A stretch of DNA of 64,000 nucleotides, from contig JAYKKM010000371.1 of NCBI GenBank assembly GCA_035772405.1, positions 22,501 through 86,500 on the forward strand, written 5' to 3'. Both the position numbers and the translations under genes were made by a program. Position 1 is the stretch's first letter. Each line of letters starts with the position of its first letter. The DNA is from Chrysogorgia sp. JL179-B06. Taxonomy: Eukaryota > Cnidaria > Anthozoa > Scleralcyonacea > Chrysogorgiidae. Below are positions 1 through 14,000 of the stretch, piece by piece. The notes below the pieces were generated by a model. The model saw only the letters and a program-made list of their open reading frames with translations, was not told the DNA's origin and ran no database searches.

Positions 1-1084
1 TCTCTGGTAATTTTTCTGGTACGCAGAGAACCGAAAGTGCATGTAAGAAAGCTAAAGAAGTGGTACACAGCTTGATGAGTCTTGGTGCACGATCCGGTGG
101 TATGAAACCAATATGTGGCGTTGGTCTGTGGAAAGTGATTGGTATTCCTACATGTTTATATGGTTGTGAACTGTGGAATAAAATTGACTGCTACCGAACT
201 CAGTATGCTCGAGCAAGCTCAAAGGTACGCAGCAAAATGCATCCAAGGCCTGGGAGTTGGTACCCGCTCCGAAGCTGCCACCGGGAGTATTGGTCTATGG
301 GACATGGAAGGTTATATTGATAAAGCAAAGCTCACTTATTTTGGAAAGTTATGTAAGCTCGACCCTGATACAACTACAAAAAAGGTGTTTATCACTAGAC
401 TATTTTCATTTTATCACAAAGACCAAAAAAGAAAATCAGTTGGATTCATTCCAGATCTAATACGCATTCTTGAAAAATACAATCTTCTTGAATTTTTAAG
501 AAACTATATTGATAATCAACAATTTCCCATGTAAAAAAGAATGGAGAAATATTGTAATGTCTAAACTTCATCTGTATCAAACACATAAATGGAGAGAGGA
601 GATATCGAGAAAGCCTGAGCTTGTCCTATTACCAAAGAGTTCATACTGACTTGACAGTGTTGGATCTGTGGGAAGTTGCAAAGAGGAATCCTTTTGATAA
701 AGTGGCAATAACAAAACCTTGTCAATGTGCTATGTGGTAACGTTCCAAATATTTTGATGTCTGCAATTGAAACATCACCCAGAAGAATATAGATGCCAGC
801 TTTGTGAACAGCATATTGATGACATCAATAAACATTTTATAATCAACTGCACTGCTCTCAACCATTCACGCAACCACATGTGGGATGCAATATTTGATGT
901 AATACCGACTGAGTATGCAGCAAACTTATTCGCGCTTGAAGAAGACGATCAATACGAATGCTTAATTGGAGCGAAAATTCCAAACATAATGCACCTACCG
1001 ACTGTAGTCAAAGACAATTATTGTGTAACAGTTGCAAAAGAAATTCTTCAAATGTATTTTAATGTCAAACATAATTTATCGTAG
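1..1084 (+). pseudogene. 3' half of a non-LTR retrotransposon (LINE) reverse transcriptase
   Basis: Three reading frames together give the C-terminal part of a LINE reverse transcriptase. Visible blocks are a C-L-Y-G-C-E-L-W segment near 150-180, a LEQAQRYAAKCIQGL block near 205-255, and a terminal zinc-binding motif at 790-870 (CQLCEQH, then H-x4-C) typical of LINE ORF2 tails. Frames change at about 535-770, and the first ORF stops at 534, so the copy is dead. The 5' end lies outside the window. The segment 1085-1238 that follows is AT-rich and runs directly into the TATC microsatellite, as expected if the microsatellite grew from the LINE's 3' repeat tail. The clade is uncertain. Confidence 0.75.
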
Positions 1085-1238
1085 TTAGGAAAACTGTAAA
1101 AAAAAAACTAAAACAATTTTTAATTTTAATTTGATTATAACTAATTATTAATTAACGTATACATGTAAAAAAAATTTTTTTTTACCCAACCTGGGGTCAT
1201 ATACGGGTATCTTCAATATTGGAGGAAATTAAAGGACA

Positions 1239-2800
<1,562 letters not shown>

Positions 2801-2811
2801 ACGTACCATGT

Positions 2812-3062
2812 AGCAAGGTAGGCGTTAGATCATATTGAGTTAATGTACAGTCCGCATCTTTAGGACGATGTTTTGTAGAAAACTGTGATTAGGCTGGGTT
2901 AGGGTTAGAAAAATAATTAGGTAGGGGGTTAGGGTTAGCATCTAAGTTGTTTTGTGGTTACTGGTTATTTGCATGGTTAACTAGCGCTATGGTTATACTT
3001 AAACACATCGTCCCAAAGACATGGCTGTACGTTAACTCAATATGATCTAACGCCGACCATGC
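2812..3062. mobile_element. Non-autonomous DNA transposon (MITE) with terminal inverted repeats
   Basis: A perfect 23-bp inverted repeat (GGCGTTAGATCATATTGAG... at 2821-2843 against 3032-3054) sits in imperfect arms of about 50-60 bp. The arms also share ACATCGTCC / GGACGATGT. The ~160-bp interior contains several GGGTTAGGG motifs at 2888-2942 and no coding frame. No target-site duplication could be fixed because the left flank is the microsatellite. Confidence 0.8.
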
Positions 3063-3240
3063 AGCAAAGGATCATGGTATACTATGACTACGATAGGCCG
3101 ATGAAACATTTCGATTTCTTTTTCATTTACTTTCATTTTACTTTCATTTGGTTTTTAATTTTTGTTCACTTTTATTTCAATTTAGAATTAATTTTAAATT
3201 TAATTTCATTTTAAAATTATTTTAATTATGAATTTTTTGA

Positions 3241-4600
3241 ATGACAACATTAGACCACCATACTGGTGATTATCTGGGTCTGAATGGAATTTGTGGATAT
3301 GTCAAAAGCTTTATAATCCATCACTTTTGCAGCAATTGTAAAATGCATAGACATGAAATGCATGCTGCAGCAACTGCAAACCCTGAGCTACTTCACAATC
3401 ATAATAACTATGATGAACACTTACAACTTAATGATCCAGGTACTACAGGTGTGAAGGTTGCATGTGTTTTGAATGATGTTGAACACTTTCATGTTACAAC
3501 TAATTGTGCACCAGGTGTAATGCTATGACCTATTGGAGGGGGGTTGTAGACAGGAGCTTCATCTTGTTCTAACAGATTTGATTCAAGCTGGGTTTTTTCT
3601 TGACTTGATAAACAGTAGAATCACTAGTTTCGACTATGCATCACATGATTAAAAACAAACCATCTCCAATCACTCAATAAAACACAGCGCCCAGATGGCG
3701 TTTCCAGACAGACTGCATCACAAATGTGGTGCCTTATTTCATTATCTCCCACTAATGATTGAGACAAAGTTCCTGAAGGTAATCAACACATAGAACTGAT
3801 CCTTCTTGAATGTATGGGGATTTTATTTTCAGCCCAGAAGTTATAGTTAAGAAACACTGTTCCTCAAACAACTGTCAAAGACCATCAATCATATTTTACA
3901 TTTGTATCCAGAACGCAATTTGAAGCCAAAGCATCACTTCATGACACACTATCTGCAACAGATGCGTTTGCCAATTATTGGACAATGAGGTTTGAGGCCA
4001 AACAGATTTTTTTCGCCAATTATCGAAACATTGAAAACTCTATGTGAACATAAGCAAATGTTTATATATAACTTGATCAGTGGAAAAGATCTTGTGGACA
4101 GAGATGTTGAGATTGGACCTGGATCTTTGGTCCCAGTGGTATTGCTGGAGAAAGCAGAGTTCGTGAGTAGAATGATTGCCTGACGTTTCATATAAGTATC
4201 CCAAACTCAAAACAGTTCTAATCATAAACCTAATACTAACCCTAACCCTTACGATAATGCTTTATTTTAGAAATAACAGCTGATTCTAATTACGAATTTT
4301 ACTACCGATAGCCTATGTAACGTCATTTCGGGATTTGTACGAATCTTCACCCGAATAATTGGTGTTCATCTGTTTGAGGAGGTATATGTAGCCAATTGGT
4401 GCATTGTACACAGGATCAAGTACTGAAAAAACATTTTGGTGGTAACAGGGAGATACAATGATTCGGTGCCAATATTTCAACAAATAGTATATGTTATCTG
4501 TGTGGAGAATGTGGTTAAACTAATTACGCAGTCCTGGCATACTGTGAGATATGGCAGACATATATATGCTGTTCAACTGCTACATGGTTTGTTATTCCAG
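3241..4600 (+). pseudogene. Decayed Tnp2-like transposase-family gene
   Basis: Frames at 3241-3528 and in the following kilobase match a family I know from many animal genomes as uncharacterised, transposase-like genes. Landmarks in order: G-D-Y-L-G-L-N-G-I-x-G-Y near 3270, a C-x2-C zinc-like pair (CSNCKMH) near 3330, an H-D-L-L-E-G motif at 3520-3540 reached only after a frameshift, an N-K-P-S-P-I block near 3655-3670, a K-P-K-H-H-F motif near 3918, and a final G-R-H-I-Y-A-V-like block near 4550. Stops and frame changes occur throughout, so it is non-functional. It is probably related to the gene at 23499-25923, which carries the same kind of M-H-x-x-x-L-G-V core. Confidence 0.6.
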
Positions 4601-6744
4601 TGGACAACCTGTGCAATTGTCAAATCTACCATGCATAAAAAGCCAACAAAGAAAGGGACCATCTCTATTATATTACTCTGTCACATAATTAATTGAGCTG
4701 TGATTGCGTTTGACAAAGGAGAAATCAGTCCCATAGGTTTTATGAGGATGTCCCAGTATTGACTTGGATGGTATTCTTTTTCAGCGTTTGGATGCCACCT
4801 TGAACTGGCTGGCTATGTGGCACAGATAGCCTCGATTTCATGTGTTTTTTTCATGAGGTTTTTCAAGGATTTTTCACTGTTTTCCGCAAAAAAGTAAGTG
4901 AAGTTGTGTTGATTTATTTGAACTATCACTAACAAATATAAGTGAAGCTGTTTATCAGAACATCAGAAAGATGTGCAATGGCGTGTTTTTGAGGAAACAG
5001 AGGTTGCAATTCACCCTGTCCTTACAAAAATAAACTATGGTTTGAAAATAAAAATAATAGTTTCAATGAATGGTTTTTATCCTAAAAATATGGATGATTG
5101 GATAAAAACTATAGTTCTGCACAAATAGTTTTCCTCCTCAAAACTATAGTTTTTTTAAATAAAACTTAAAATTATAGTTCTGAATAAAAACTAGTTTCTC
5201 TCAAAAATATTTGTGGTCCTTATAAGTTTAAAATTTGTTTTAAATATTATTCATAAATGGAGGACAATGTTATTACAATTAATATCAAATATCATTTTTT
5301 ATATATACATTTATAAATATTTTATTTTATTGGACGAATATTTATACAGGATTATCACTTCAGATAGATTATGTAAATACAAAAGGAATATGTTATCAAC
5401 GTGGGTCCTGTATAGCTATATCACATTGCTATGCTATTAGACAAAAAGCTACAATACTAAAAACAAGAGGACAGTAAAAATTATACTCCAGTTACCCAGT
5501 ACTTGCCTCATTGTAACGTTTACTTGCCCAAGAGCAATATATTATAATTACTAAATAGTAATTAGTTTGCTGAGTTGAAGTGTTTCAATTTTCCCAGTCA
5601 GGCTTTGCAGGGTAGTTAAATTATATGGATGCGATAATGCCGTTCTTGCCTAAACAACATTTAGGTTGTTCACACCAATTTGAAGTAAATAAATAAGTCA
5701 CATCTCAGCGTCGTTTGAGTTGAATGTTGTCGTTTAATGTTGTAAAACATTACTTATAGAGGGGGGCAACCAGCAGTCGCTCATGGGTGGTAATAAGGAC
5801 AAATTTGAATCATTTGGAAATGAGATAGTTGAACCCATGAGTATGATGTGGTTACCCATGCTCCACTGCAAACTGCCAAATTCGTCAGTTAGGCCACATA
5901 AAAAAATTACTTGATTCTCATCACTGCCCAACCTTATTTTGAAGCATGCATACACATTTTTTATTTTGTTAAAATATAAATGTGCCGCAAATGTGGATAT
6001 AGTCGATGTACGAACAGGTAAACAACCGAATTTTACAGCACTATCAAACTGTTCTTAATATATTAAAAGTTAGGTTAATTTTTCACTGATCTGAGGATTA
6101 TTTATTCGTAAATCTGATATATAAAATAGGACATTTTTGGTATTTATATTTTTTGTAAAATATTCTTTAAATCTAAATCGAGAGAATTTGAAGATCCCTT
6201 TGGATTTACACATGGAAAAGGAGTTAAAAGAATAACTAAACTGGCTTTCAACTTTTACCGTTTAGGTTGTACTAATTAGTATGTGTGCACTACCGTAACT
6301 TCAAGATAAGAATATTTCGGAAAACAAGGAAATATAAAAAATACCTCTTGCTCCAATTTCAAAATTTTCAGGAATATTTTTTATATTTTGATATAAAATA
6401 TAAACCGACCGCCGCCTCGACGTTTTCAAAATGTAGTGATGAGAATCAAGTAATTTATTTATATAACCGTTTGTTTGAATAACTAATGCAACGGCGGTGC
6501 GGCCAACAGCATATTTCATATAAGGCATACAAAATTAAATGACAACCGCTTTAATGTACAGTACTTAAGCTTTGACTAGTCGTTTCAGTGATCGATTAAA
6601 CCATGAGGAATACAAGTATCCATGATATGTTGTTGTTCAAAGTCGATCCACTTCTCGTCAAACGTTTTTATTCATGTTGCAGGACCTATGTTGTGCGTAA
6701 AGCTGACACTTGGTGTTGGACCGACTCTTCTGCAGTAAGTGCAC
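4601..6744. other. AT-rich stretch without a recognisable gene
   Basis: No coding region here is supported. At 5030-5205 an AAAACTATAGTT-type motif recurs three to four times with variation, suggesting a degraded repeat. The 22-mer AAATTACTTGATTCTCATCA (plus CT) at about 5909-5930 recurs inverted at about 6435-6458, which may mark two arms of an old element. Confidence 0.5.
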
Positions 6745-7625
6745 GTCTTATTATTATTATTATTATTATAACAATCTTTAAATCAGGGTGTCCCCATCAC
6801 AGAAGTGGTTTTCAGAGGAGCCCTGCATCATTAAAAATATATACAACAATAAATAAATAAAAAACATAACATTACAAAAATCAAAACAAAAACAAAAAAA
6901 CAACCTATAAAATGCAGTTACAGTATACAATTAATAATACACTTATCAAAAATACAATAAATTAAAATAAACTTAAGCAGTTCAAATATCCATCAACTTT
7001 TTAAGTTTAGTTTTGAAAAATTTGAAAGAGGAAGGTATTTTTAGTTCATCCTGGCAAAGTGTTCCAATCGACTAGTCCTTGATAGGATAGTTTTTGTTTA
7101 CCCCAGTTAGTTTTTAGCATGTGGTAGATAGAAATCACGTTTTCGCCGAGTGTCATAGTTATGTATTTCATAATTGAATTTAAAATTGAAATCAAGATCA
7201 ACTTCGTTATACAGACACTTGTGTAATATGAGGCGTCTATGGAAGAGTCATCTAACATGTAGAGGTTTCCATTTTAAGGACATTAGCGATAGTGAAGCTG
7301 ATGAGCGAGTGCGTAAATCCAGAATTATCTTAGCAGCTTTATTTTGAAGAACTTGAAGTTCATCCATTAGAGACAAGTTATTCTTATCACCCCAAACAAA
7401 GTCAGCATAATCGAATAGAGGATAAAGGACTCGACTCTATCTAGTGTTGACCCATTTATAGAAAGACCAATATCTTGTACTTTTTTGAGGTTCGCATTAC
7501 TTCCAAAGACGAGAAACTTGCACTTAGCTGCATTTAGAGTCAACAGTTCTCAGAGAACCATTTGGATAAGTTGCGAAGATCCTAGTTAAGTTCTCTCTGC
7601 AAGTCGAGGACATTGTTGGATGAGT
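6745..7625 (-). mobile_element. LINE 3' fragment (CR1/L2-like)
   Basis: Read on the minus strand from about 7600, the sequence gives a degenerate LINE reverse transcriptase C-terminus: L-F-D-Y-A-D-F-V-W-G-D, then L-Q-V-L-Q-N-K-A-A-K-I-I-L-D, then L-K-W-K-P-L. This is followed by an AT-rich 3' region and a TTA/TAA trinucleotide tail at about 6748-6770. Stops and frame changes occur in the ORF part. It lies head to head with the next LINE fragment, the junction being near 7620. Confidence 0.75.
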
Positions 7626-8222
7626 TATATTTCTTGAGGCAATTAAAAAGGGCAAATATCGCAACAAAGGAACTTATTACATTCTACACTACTTGTGTCC
7701 GCCCAATCATCGAGTATGCCTGCCCAGTTTTTCACAATGGTCTGCCAAAGTATTTATCGGATGACCTTGAAAGGTTGCAGTAAGCGGGCCTTACGAATAA
7801 TTTTTACCTCCATCAATTACTCTGATGCACTACAAGCAAGTAATTTAATACCTCTCATTGATCGTATGGAAGCACTGATAAGTAGTCTTTTTGAAGAAAT
7901 TTGTAACAATAACAATCATAAACTATATTACTTCCTCAAATTAACAAATGTTCCTTAAATTTGAGAAACAAACGCACTTTTATAATGTAAAACAAACAGG
8001 CTTAAGAACAGCTTTATATATAGTAATTGTTTTTAGTCCCGTATTGGAGTGCGCCGATAATGTTCCGCTGATACATGTACGTATTTTATAACAGACTCAT
8101 TTTTAATAATTTTTACTTAGTGATATCTTCTTTTATCTTTATATATATATTGAACAATAGTATTGGATGTAAAGTTTAACGCCAATTCAGCCGTTTTGGG
8201 CTGTAATGGTTTTTACTGAAAT
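7626..8222 (+). mobile_element. LINE 3' fragment (CR1-like)
   Basis: Plus-strand frames give the C-terminal tail of a CR1-like reverse transcriptase: L-K-R-A-N-I-A, F-Y-T-T-C-V-R-P-I-I-E-Y-A-C-P-V-F-H, L-P-K-Y-L-S-D-D-L-E-R-L-Q, K-R-A-L-R-I-I-F and D-R-M-E-A-L. A single frameshift lies near 7780. A ~250-bp 3' untranslated part follows and ends in the TATC array. It is strongly 5'-truncated, as is usual for target-primed insertion. Confidence 0.85.
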
Positions 8223-8226
8223 AAAG

Positions 8227-8266
<40 letters not shown>
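8223..8266. repeat. (TATC)n tail of the preceding LINE
   Basis: About eleven TATC units directly follow GAAATAAAG, the end of the CR1-like 3' region. Short tandem repeats at the 3' end are typical of CR1/L2-type LINEs. Confidence 0.9.
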
Positions 8267-8267
<1 letters not shown>

Positions 8268-8404
8268 GCACTTGGTAACAGACTTTTCATCTGATTCATC
8301 TGAATCTTCTATAACAGATCACAAATCGTCTAACCTTTTGTTTTACCAGATGGACAAGGCATAATCTAATCTGTGAATAGCCGAAACCAGAAATCTCCAT
8401 GTAT

Positions 8405-8725
8405 CTACACAGGGGTAAAACTGCAGCATTGAGAATATCGTTTGTGGTAGATGAGGCAGGCACTTTCAGCAGGAGAGTCACCTATTTTCCCCCACAAAAA
8501 AGTAGCTTTCTTTTCTTTTTCTTTCACATTCTTAAACACACTGAAACTTCGCAGAGATGTTGTGCCCGATTTCTTGGCAGGTGCAACACGTGTTGTCATC
8601 GGGCCCAAAGGTGAAGTCAAAGTATTTGCAGCTGTTGTCTGGTTTTCATTCGAACAATGAGCAACTGCCAAAGAACTTTGATCTTCGTTCTGAATTACCA
8701 CCACTTCTCCGCATTGTGGACACAA
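8405..8725 (-). CDS. Unrecognised ORF with a CPQCG knuckle
   Basis: A 106-codon minus-strand frame starts with C-P-Q-C-G-E, a typical half of a zinc-binding knuckle, and continues into a Thr/Ser-rich stretch and a basic K-E-K-E-K-K patch. Upstream in the same frame the text L-K-L-C-P-Q-C-G-E can be read, so the ATG at 8725 is not a secure start. I do not recognise the protein. It could be an exon fragment of a mobile gene or chance. Other frames overlap the same interval, which lowers confidence. Confidence 0.25.
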   Translation of the reverse strand: MCPQCGEVVVIQNEDQSSLAVAHCSNENQTTAANTLTSPLGPMTTRVAPAKKSGTTSLRSFSVFKNVKEKEKKATFLWGKIGDSPAESACLIYHKRYSQCCSFTPV

Positions 8726-8759
8726 CTTTAAATTTCTTTGAAGAGATGAGCCGTATTAA

Positions 8760-8812
8760 TTACTACATACATACACATACATATATACATATACATACAT
8801 ACATATACATGT
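8760..8812. repeat. (CATA/TACA)n simple repeat
   Basis: Alternating TACATACA, TACACATACA and TATATACA units form a short imperfect tetranucleotide array. No gene is recognised between it and 9095. Confidence 0.9.
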
Positions 8813-9216
8813 TCCCATGCATTAATACAATTATGGAAACACATAACAAAAGTGGCAGGATGGCCACAACAGCATACACCAATTATTGCAGTCCCAGAAT
8901 GAATGAAGTAAAAATTAAGTAGTTTTAAGAATGTTCCTGTTCAAGAGCTAATTGGCCCATATTTTAATGTTTTAATGATACCCTAGGGGGAGACTAGGTG
9001 AAAATCTATCCTAGAGGGGACAAAGAATTTTTTATCCAAAGGGTTGAGAAGTAACCACATTTACTGTAACTGGCATAGTTGGTCCAGGCATTGGACAGAT
9101 AATAATAATAATAATAACACATTTTATATAGCGCCTCTATCCATGACAATGATCAGGGCGCTTTACAATAACAATTTAACTACATAATCTAACTGAAATA
9201 AAAATAAAAATATCTG

Positions 9217-10504
9217 TCAATCAAGAAAAAAACTGTTACTAAAAAGATATTTTTTGAGTTTCTTCTTAAAAATGTCAATAGAAAAAGATTGTCTAATGTC
9301 AAATGGTAACGAGTTCCAAAGTGACGGAGCTGCCACAGAAAAGGCTCTCTTTCCATACGTTTCCAGTTTAAATTTTGGAACAACCAGAAAACCTTTCGAG
9401 GAACGAACGTAAGTTTCGAGATGGCACATAGTCAACGAGAAGATCTTGAATGTATTTCGGAGTTATCTTTTTCTGAGCTTTGAATGTGAGGAGCAAAATT
9501 TTAAACACAATTCTGTTTTCAACGGGCAGCCAATGAAGCGCTTTCAGAACTGGTGAGATATGCTCAAATCTATTGGAATTGGTGATTAGGCGGGCAGCAC
9601 AATTCTGTGCATGTTGAAGCTTCTGAATGAGGTACTTCGGGACACCAAAAAGTAGGCCATTGCAATTGTCAAGCCTGGAGGAAATGAATGCATGAACAAT
9701 AGCCCTCAACAGCATAATTAGGCAAATATCTCCTGATCTTCCGAATGTTAAGCTATGTGTGAGAAAGCAGACCTGCAAACAGACGTAATTTGCTTTTCCA
9801 TGGACAAATTTTGATCAAAAACAACTCCAATGTTATTTGCAAATGCAGATGGTTTAATAGGCTCGTCACCAATAATAATAGAGTTTAGCATAGGTTGATG
9901 TTTGTATCTTGAATGAACAACCAACAATTTAGTCTTATCATCGTTTAGCTTGAGAAAGTTAGATTGCATCCATTTCCTGATGTCATTGATGCAAAGTTCC
10001 ATAGAACTCTTTGCAGCCTCAAAGCCAGCATAGTCATTGGAGGGAAAAGAAAGATATAGCTGTGTGTCATCAGCGTACATGTGATATGATACATTATGCA
10101 ATCGAACTACGTCGGCTAGCGGAGAAATGTAGAGGGAAAACAGTATTGGTCCAAGTACCGAACCTTGAGGAACACCAAAAGGGAGACCATACCAAGGTGA
10201 GGTTGAACCATTAACCAATACTGCCTGTCGACGATCCAGATAAATAAGACTCAAACCACCGTAAAACTTTGTGTTTCATTCCAAACCTAGTTGACAGTCT
10301 ATCTAACATGATGGCATGGTCAATGGTGTCAAATGCGGCACTAAGGTCAAGCAAAAGGAGGATGACAGAGCAACCATTATCCAAGGCAATAAGTAGGTCA
10401 TTCTGAACACGGATTAATGCGGTCTCAGTGCTGTGATGTTCTTTGTAGGCAGACTGGTAGAGTTCAAGAAGGTTGTTTGCCTTAAGATGATCCACAGTTT
10501 GCAA
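9217..10504 (-). pseudogene. LINE ORF2 C-terminal half: reverse transcriptase
   Basis: Several overlapping minus-strand frames together give the polymerase: E-L-Y-Q-S-A-Y-K-E-H-H-S-T-E-T-A-L, then L-L-L-D-L-S-A-A-F-D-T-I-D-H (motif A), [10 protein letters not shown] (motif B), Y-A-D-D-T-Q-L-Y (motif C, catalytic Asp pair) and the C-terminal N-S-L-P-F-D-I-R and F-K-K-K-L-K-K-Y-L-F block. All catalytic motifs survive, but frameshifts near 10230, 9765 and 9430 break the protein. It reverse-transcribes the LINE RNA at the insertion site. Confidence 0.93.
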
Positions 10505-10809
10505 TGCAACAGCTTTCTCTGTTATTTTAGAGATAAATGGTAAATTCGACAGAGGACGGAAATTTTTTCAGATTCTCAGAGTCAGAGGATGACTTCTTTA
10601 AGGATGGCATTAACAAAAGCGTCCTTGAATTGAGCTGGCATAACAGATGATTGGAGAGATAGGTTAACAATTTTTAGTTATAGCAGGTAGTATGACGTGT
10701 AGGCATTCTTTGAGAACTGGAGTAGGCAATGGATCAGAGGCACAAGACTTTGAAGGAGACAAACGAATCAACTTCTCAATTTCAGATGAATTGAGTGCAT
10801 TGAACTTAG

Positions 10810-12579
10810 TCATTTCAGACAAATCAGTGTTAATGCAAGACATAGGTGGAACGGTTGTCGTGAGATGGAGGAGAATTTTTCAATTTTTTCACTGAAAAAA
10901 CTGGCAAATTTATCTGCTAGTTCAGATGATGATAATGATGGCAGTATATGTATAGTTTTTCGTCCAAGCAGGTGATCTACAATCTTGAATAAGGCCTTCT
11001 GGTTACCGCAAGTGCTATTAATAGCAGAAACAAAGTACTCAGACTTGGACAAAGCCATTAAATCTTGCACAGATCTGCACTGCGATATATAGGTGCTATG
11101 ATCCACAGGACACTTAGATCTACGCCAACGACGCTCCAGTTTCCTCCGCATTTTCTTCTCAGCATCAATTTTAGAAGTATACCAGGGGGCAGATGGTCTC
11201 AATGATATAACTTTTGATTTCTCAGGAGCATGGTTATCTAGAGTATTACGCAGTACAGTATTATAGCAGTCAACAAATTTGGAGAGATCATCTGTAACAG
11301 GAAAACTCAAAGACAAAGATGCTTGAATATCATCACAAAAAGATGCACGATCAATTCCACGAATATTGCGATAGAGAATTTTCTTCCTTGCTTTTGGAGG
11401 CTTACCAAGTGGTAGTGAAGCATGAACAGCGAAATGATCCGACAAACCAATATCTCTTACCCAAATGCCAGATAGTGTTTTATCAGATGACCGGGTAATG
11501 ATTAAGTCCAAAATGTGGTGACTGGAATGAGTAGGTGAATTAACATTCTGAATTAAATCAAAGGTTTCAAGAAGGCGTGTAAATTTCTTAGTGCTAGAAG
11601 TACTCAGTTCATCTAAATGAATGTTGAAATCTCCAGATACCAGTAACAAACTGCCAAATGTAGCCACATGCTCCATGAGACCAGAAAATTCACGACAGAA
11701 GTCGTCAAGATTAGCATTTGGAGGTCTATAAACGACTATAATCCTGAAACTTTTGGTGGAGAAATTACAGATGATTTGCATAAACTCAAAGGATTCCATA
11801 TGTTGGCCAACCTCTTCCTTAACACGAATAGAGTCCTTAAATAGAATACCAACACCACCACCTCGACGTGAAGGTCTGGGACAATGAATAAAATTATACC
11901 CAGTGGGGCAAAGTTCATGTATCAAGGGAGCATCAGTTTCACCTGGGTCCAACCATGTCTCCGTAAGCGCTAAAATATCAATGTCATTATCAACTGTGTA
12001 ATCCTTGATTGATAAAATTTTGTTTCGGACAGAACGTGAGTTAAATAGACAGAAACTCAGATGTTGCATATTTATAGGTTTCGACATAACAGAAGAGATA
12101 TTTAGCAATTTATCAGTCTGAGTAATCGGAATTACTTTCAGATTAGACTCATTTCTTGTGACAAAGACTGGCTTTATTTTGATTTGACGAAGCGTGACGA
12201 CAACTGGAATATGATGAAGGACATTCCTACTTGATCTCGTGCGGTCAAACTGTATATTCCTACCGGCTCTCTTTCCTCTATACCTCAATAAGTTGTTGTT
12301 CTTAAGGTCAGCCAAGAGGGACGATGTAGGAGTACAGCTATAGAAGCGACGAATATCAAAAAGTTGGTGGCGACTATAATTTGTTGAAGGTCTGCTCGAA
12401 TAAGCACGTTTATTTGCATGTTGATTAGAATGTGTAATTTTCTTGACAATTTTCAAGCATGTAGTAGAGATCAAACTGATGGAGCTGCTAGGACCAGGAT
12501 TAACCTCAATATCAATATAAATAGTAATATCGATCAATGGTTGATATCCGGGAACAGCCAGCCAGCAAGGTATATCCAT
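10810..12579 (-). pseudogene. LINE ORF2 N-terminal half: apurinic-like endonuclease and linker
   Basis: The 589-codon frame carries an exonuclease-endonuclease-phosphatase domain from about residue 175 to 395. Visible motifs are L-S-F-C-L-F-N-S-R-S-V-R-N-K, D-I-L-A-L-T-E-T-W-L (catalytic Glu), R-R-G-G-G-V-G-I-L, V-V-Y-R-P-P, V-S-G-D-F-N-I-H (Asp/Asn) and G-L-S-D-H-F-A-V (terminal Asp-His). The family nicks target DNA to prime reverse transcription. A linker follows with P-W-Y and a basic K-K-M-R-R-K-L-E-R-R-W-R-R patch, then the frame is lost just before the polymerase. The first ~170 residues are basic and not recognised. Confidence 0.9.
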
Positions 12580-12835
12580 GTTTATGCCACTTGAAGAGAG
12601 GTCGACGAAGCCCTTCTTTTAAACCTGATACGATTAATCTTCTATGTGTAACACGTAGATAGAAAATTTCAAATTCTTCACCCAAAGCAACTGCAACGAT
12701 CAATCCATCGCTCCTCAAATACACTACGTTAACAGAAGAAGTTGTAGGCAACTTATAGTGGCAGCCCCAGCGATTAAAACAAATCAAATAGATAATAAAC
12801 CACGGAGCGAAAATATTTGTGGCAGCCATACTGGC

Positions 12836-14000
12836 GCCTGATAATGCTAAAAAAAAGATTAAAAAAAGACCTGGCTTATTGCCCTAATACCAGCATAAAT
12901 GAAATGCAATAAATTAAATCCCACAGCCAAAGGGCTGTATTAATGACATGTACAGTTTATTTGGCTAAAATGGAGAAGCCAGATATGCAATGCATATTAA
13001 ATGAGTCCCAAAAATAAAGGTCAACTGGGGAAAACCCTGAATAAATTACAAAAGCTGCAGTCGTGTTTTGTATTAAATTGTAGATATAGCCCAATAAATT
13101 AAAAACTAAAGGTATGAACTTCAAAGTTTGTGGAAGATGCCGAACTTAGGCAAATTCGCGCATGATTATTATAAACAACTGAAATCATTTGCAATAACCT
13201 GGGGTCCTTGGCTTTAATAATAAAACCCGAAATGGCAGGGAGAAACAAAGGAAACTTTAGAATACCTGAGAGCAAAATGCTTGCCGATCTTTCCAAACTT
13301 CGGGACGAATAGCTCAGCTCTGTAATTTCGCTGCAACGTCAACGTCTTCCCAATCAGTAAATGATGTTCTCCAGCGGAAAGCTTTCGACGGTTACTAAAT
13401 CAGGATGTCAAATCATCGTAGATTTCTTGCAATAGGATCTCGTTGTTGCTTTTAAAAGCGCATGCTGTACGTCCAAATTAGACATAATTTAACGAATCCA
13501 AATAAATATTATTTGACGTCTTCTACATCACAGACGAATCTGGCGTGAGGGACAGTTCGTCGGAATTTAGTAAACCAATAGCTGCCCGTAATTAACAAGG
13601 CATTCGCAAGGCATTAACCAATCGGATGGCTAAAATGAGGTAGATTAGTCGGAAGTGAGTCAGATCAGTCAGAAGTCCACTAAAACATGCATCTAGGACC
13701 AATCAACGCTCATAATTGAGCACTCGATGGGGGCACATCAGTCAGAAAACTACAAAGTAGACCACAATCGTCATCGTGCCAATCAGAATAGATTTCTCAA
13801 GAAACCTTGACTGAAGTTTCGCTGAGTATGACTAGCGCAACCCGTTGCTATGAAATTAACATAGCAACCAAGGTTATTTCGTCAGTAAGACCGCAAGAAT
13901 GATGCAATAATATCTTGTTTGTTTTGCTTTTATCTCGCTATTTTTTACCTTAGTCACATGACTCATTTGACGTCGTTAAATCGGCCCCTGGTAAGTACCA
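12836..14000. other. No gene recognised
   Basis: After the LINE 5' end there is an A-rich patch, then unique-looking sequence with scattered GACGTC/TGACG motifs near 13500-13560 and 13965. I see no coding frame or repeat structure I can support. The array of TTAA-flanked elements starts at 14001. Confidence 0.5.

Larger units (their letters stand above)
9096..12835 (-). mobile_element. Near full-length CR1/L2-type LINE
   Basis: One element reads on the minus strand from about 12835 to 9096: 5' region, endonuclease, reverse transcriptase and 3' region with a TAA/TTA trinucleotide tail at 9100-9117. The 3' region includes TATAGCGCCTC and GGGCGCTTTACAATAAC, a stem-forming pair common at L2-like 3' ends in aquatic animals. 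Frames are mostly preserved, with breaks near 10810-10504, 10254-10211, 9760 and 9430, so it is a fairly young but inactive copy. It is the most complete retrotransposon in the window. Confidence 0.9.

Noticed and set aside
2888..2942. Chromosome end signalled by TTAGGG
   Set aside because: The motifs are few, degenerate, internal and flanked by other elements, so no telomere is implied.
3949..4225. Overlapping minus-strand frames
   Set aside because: They overlap the Tnp2-like remnant and show no family motif.
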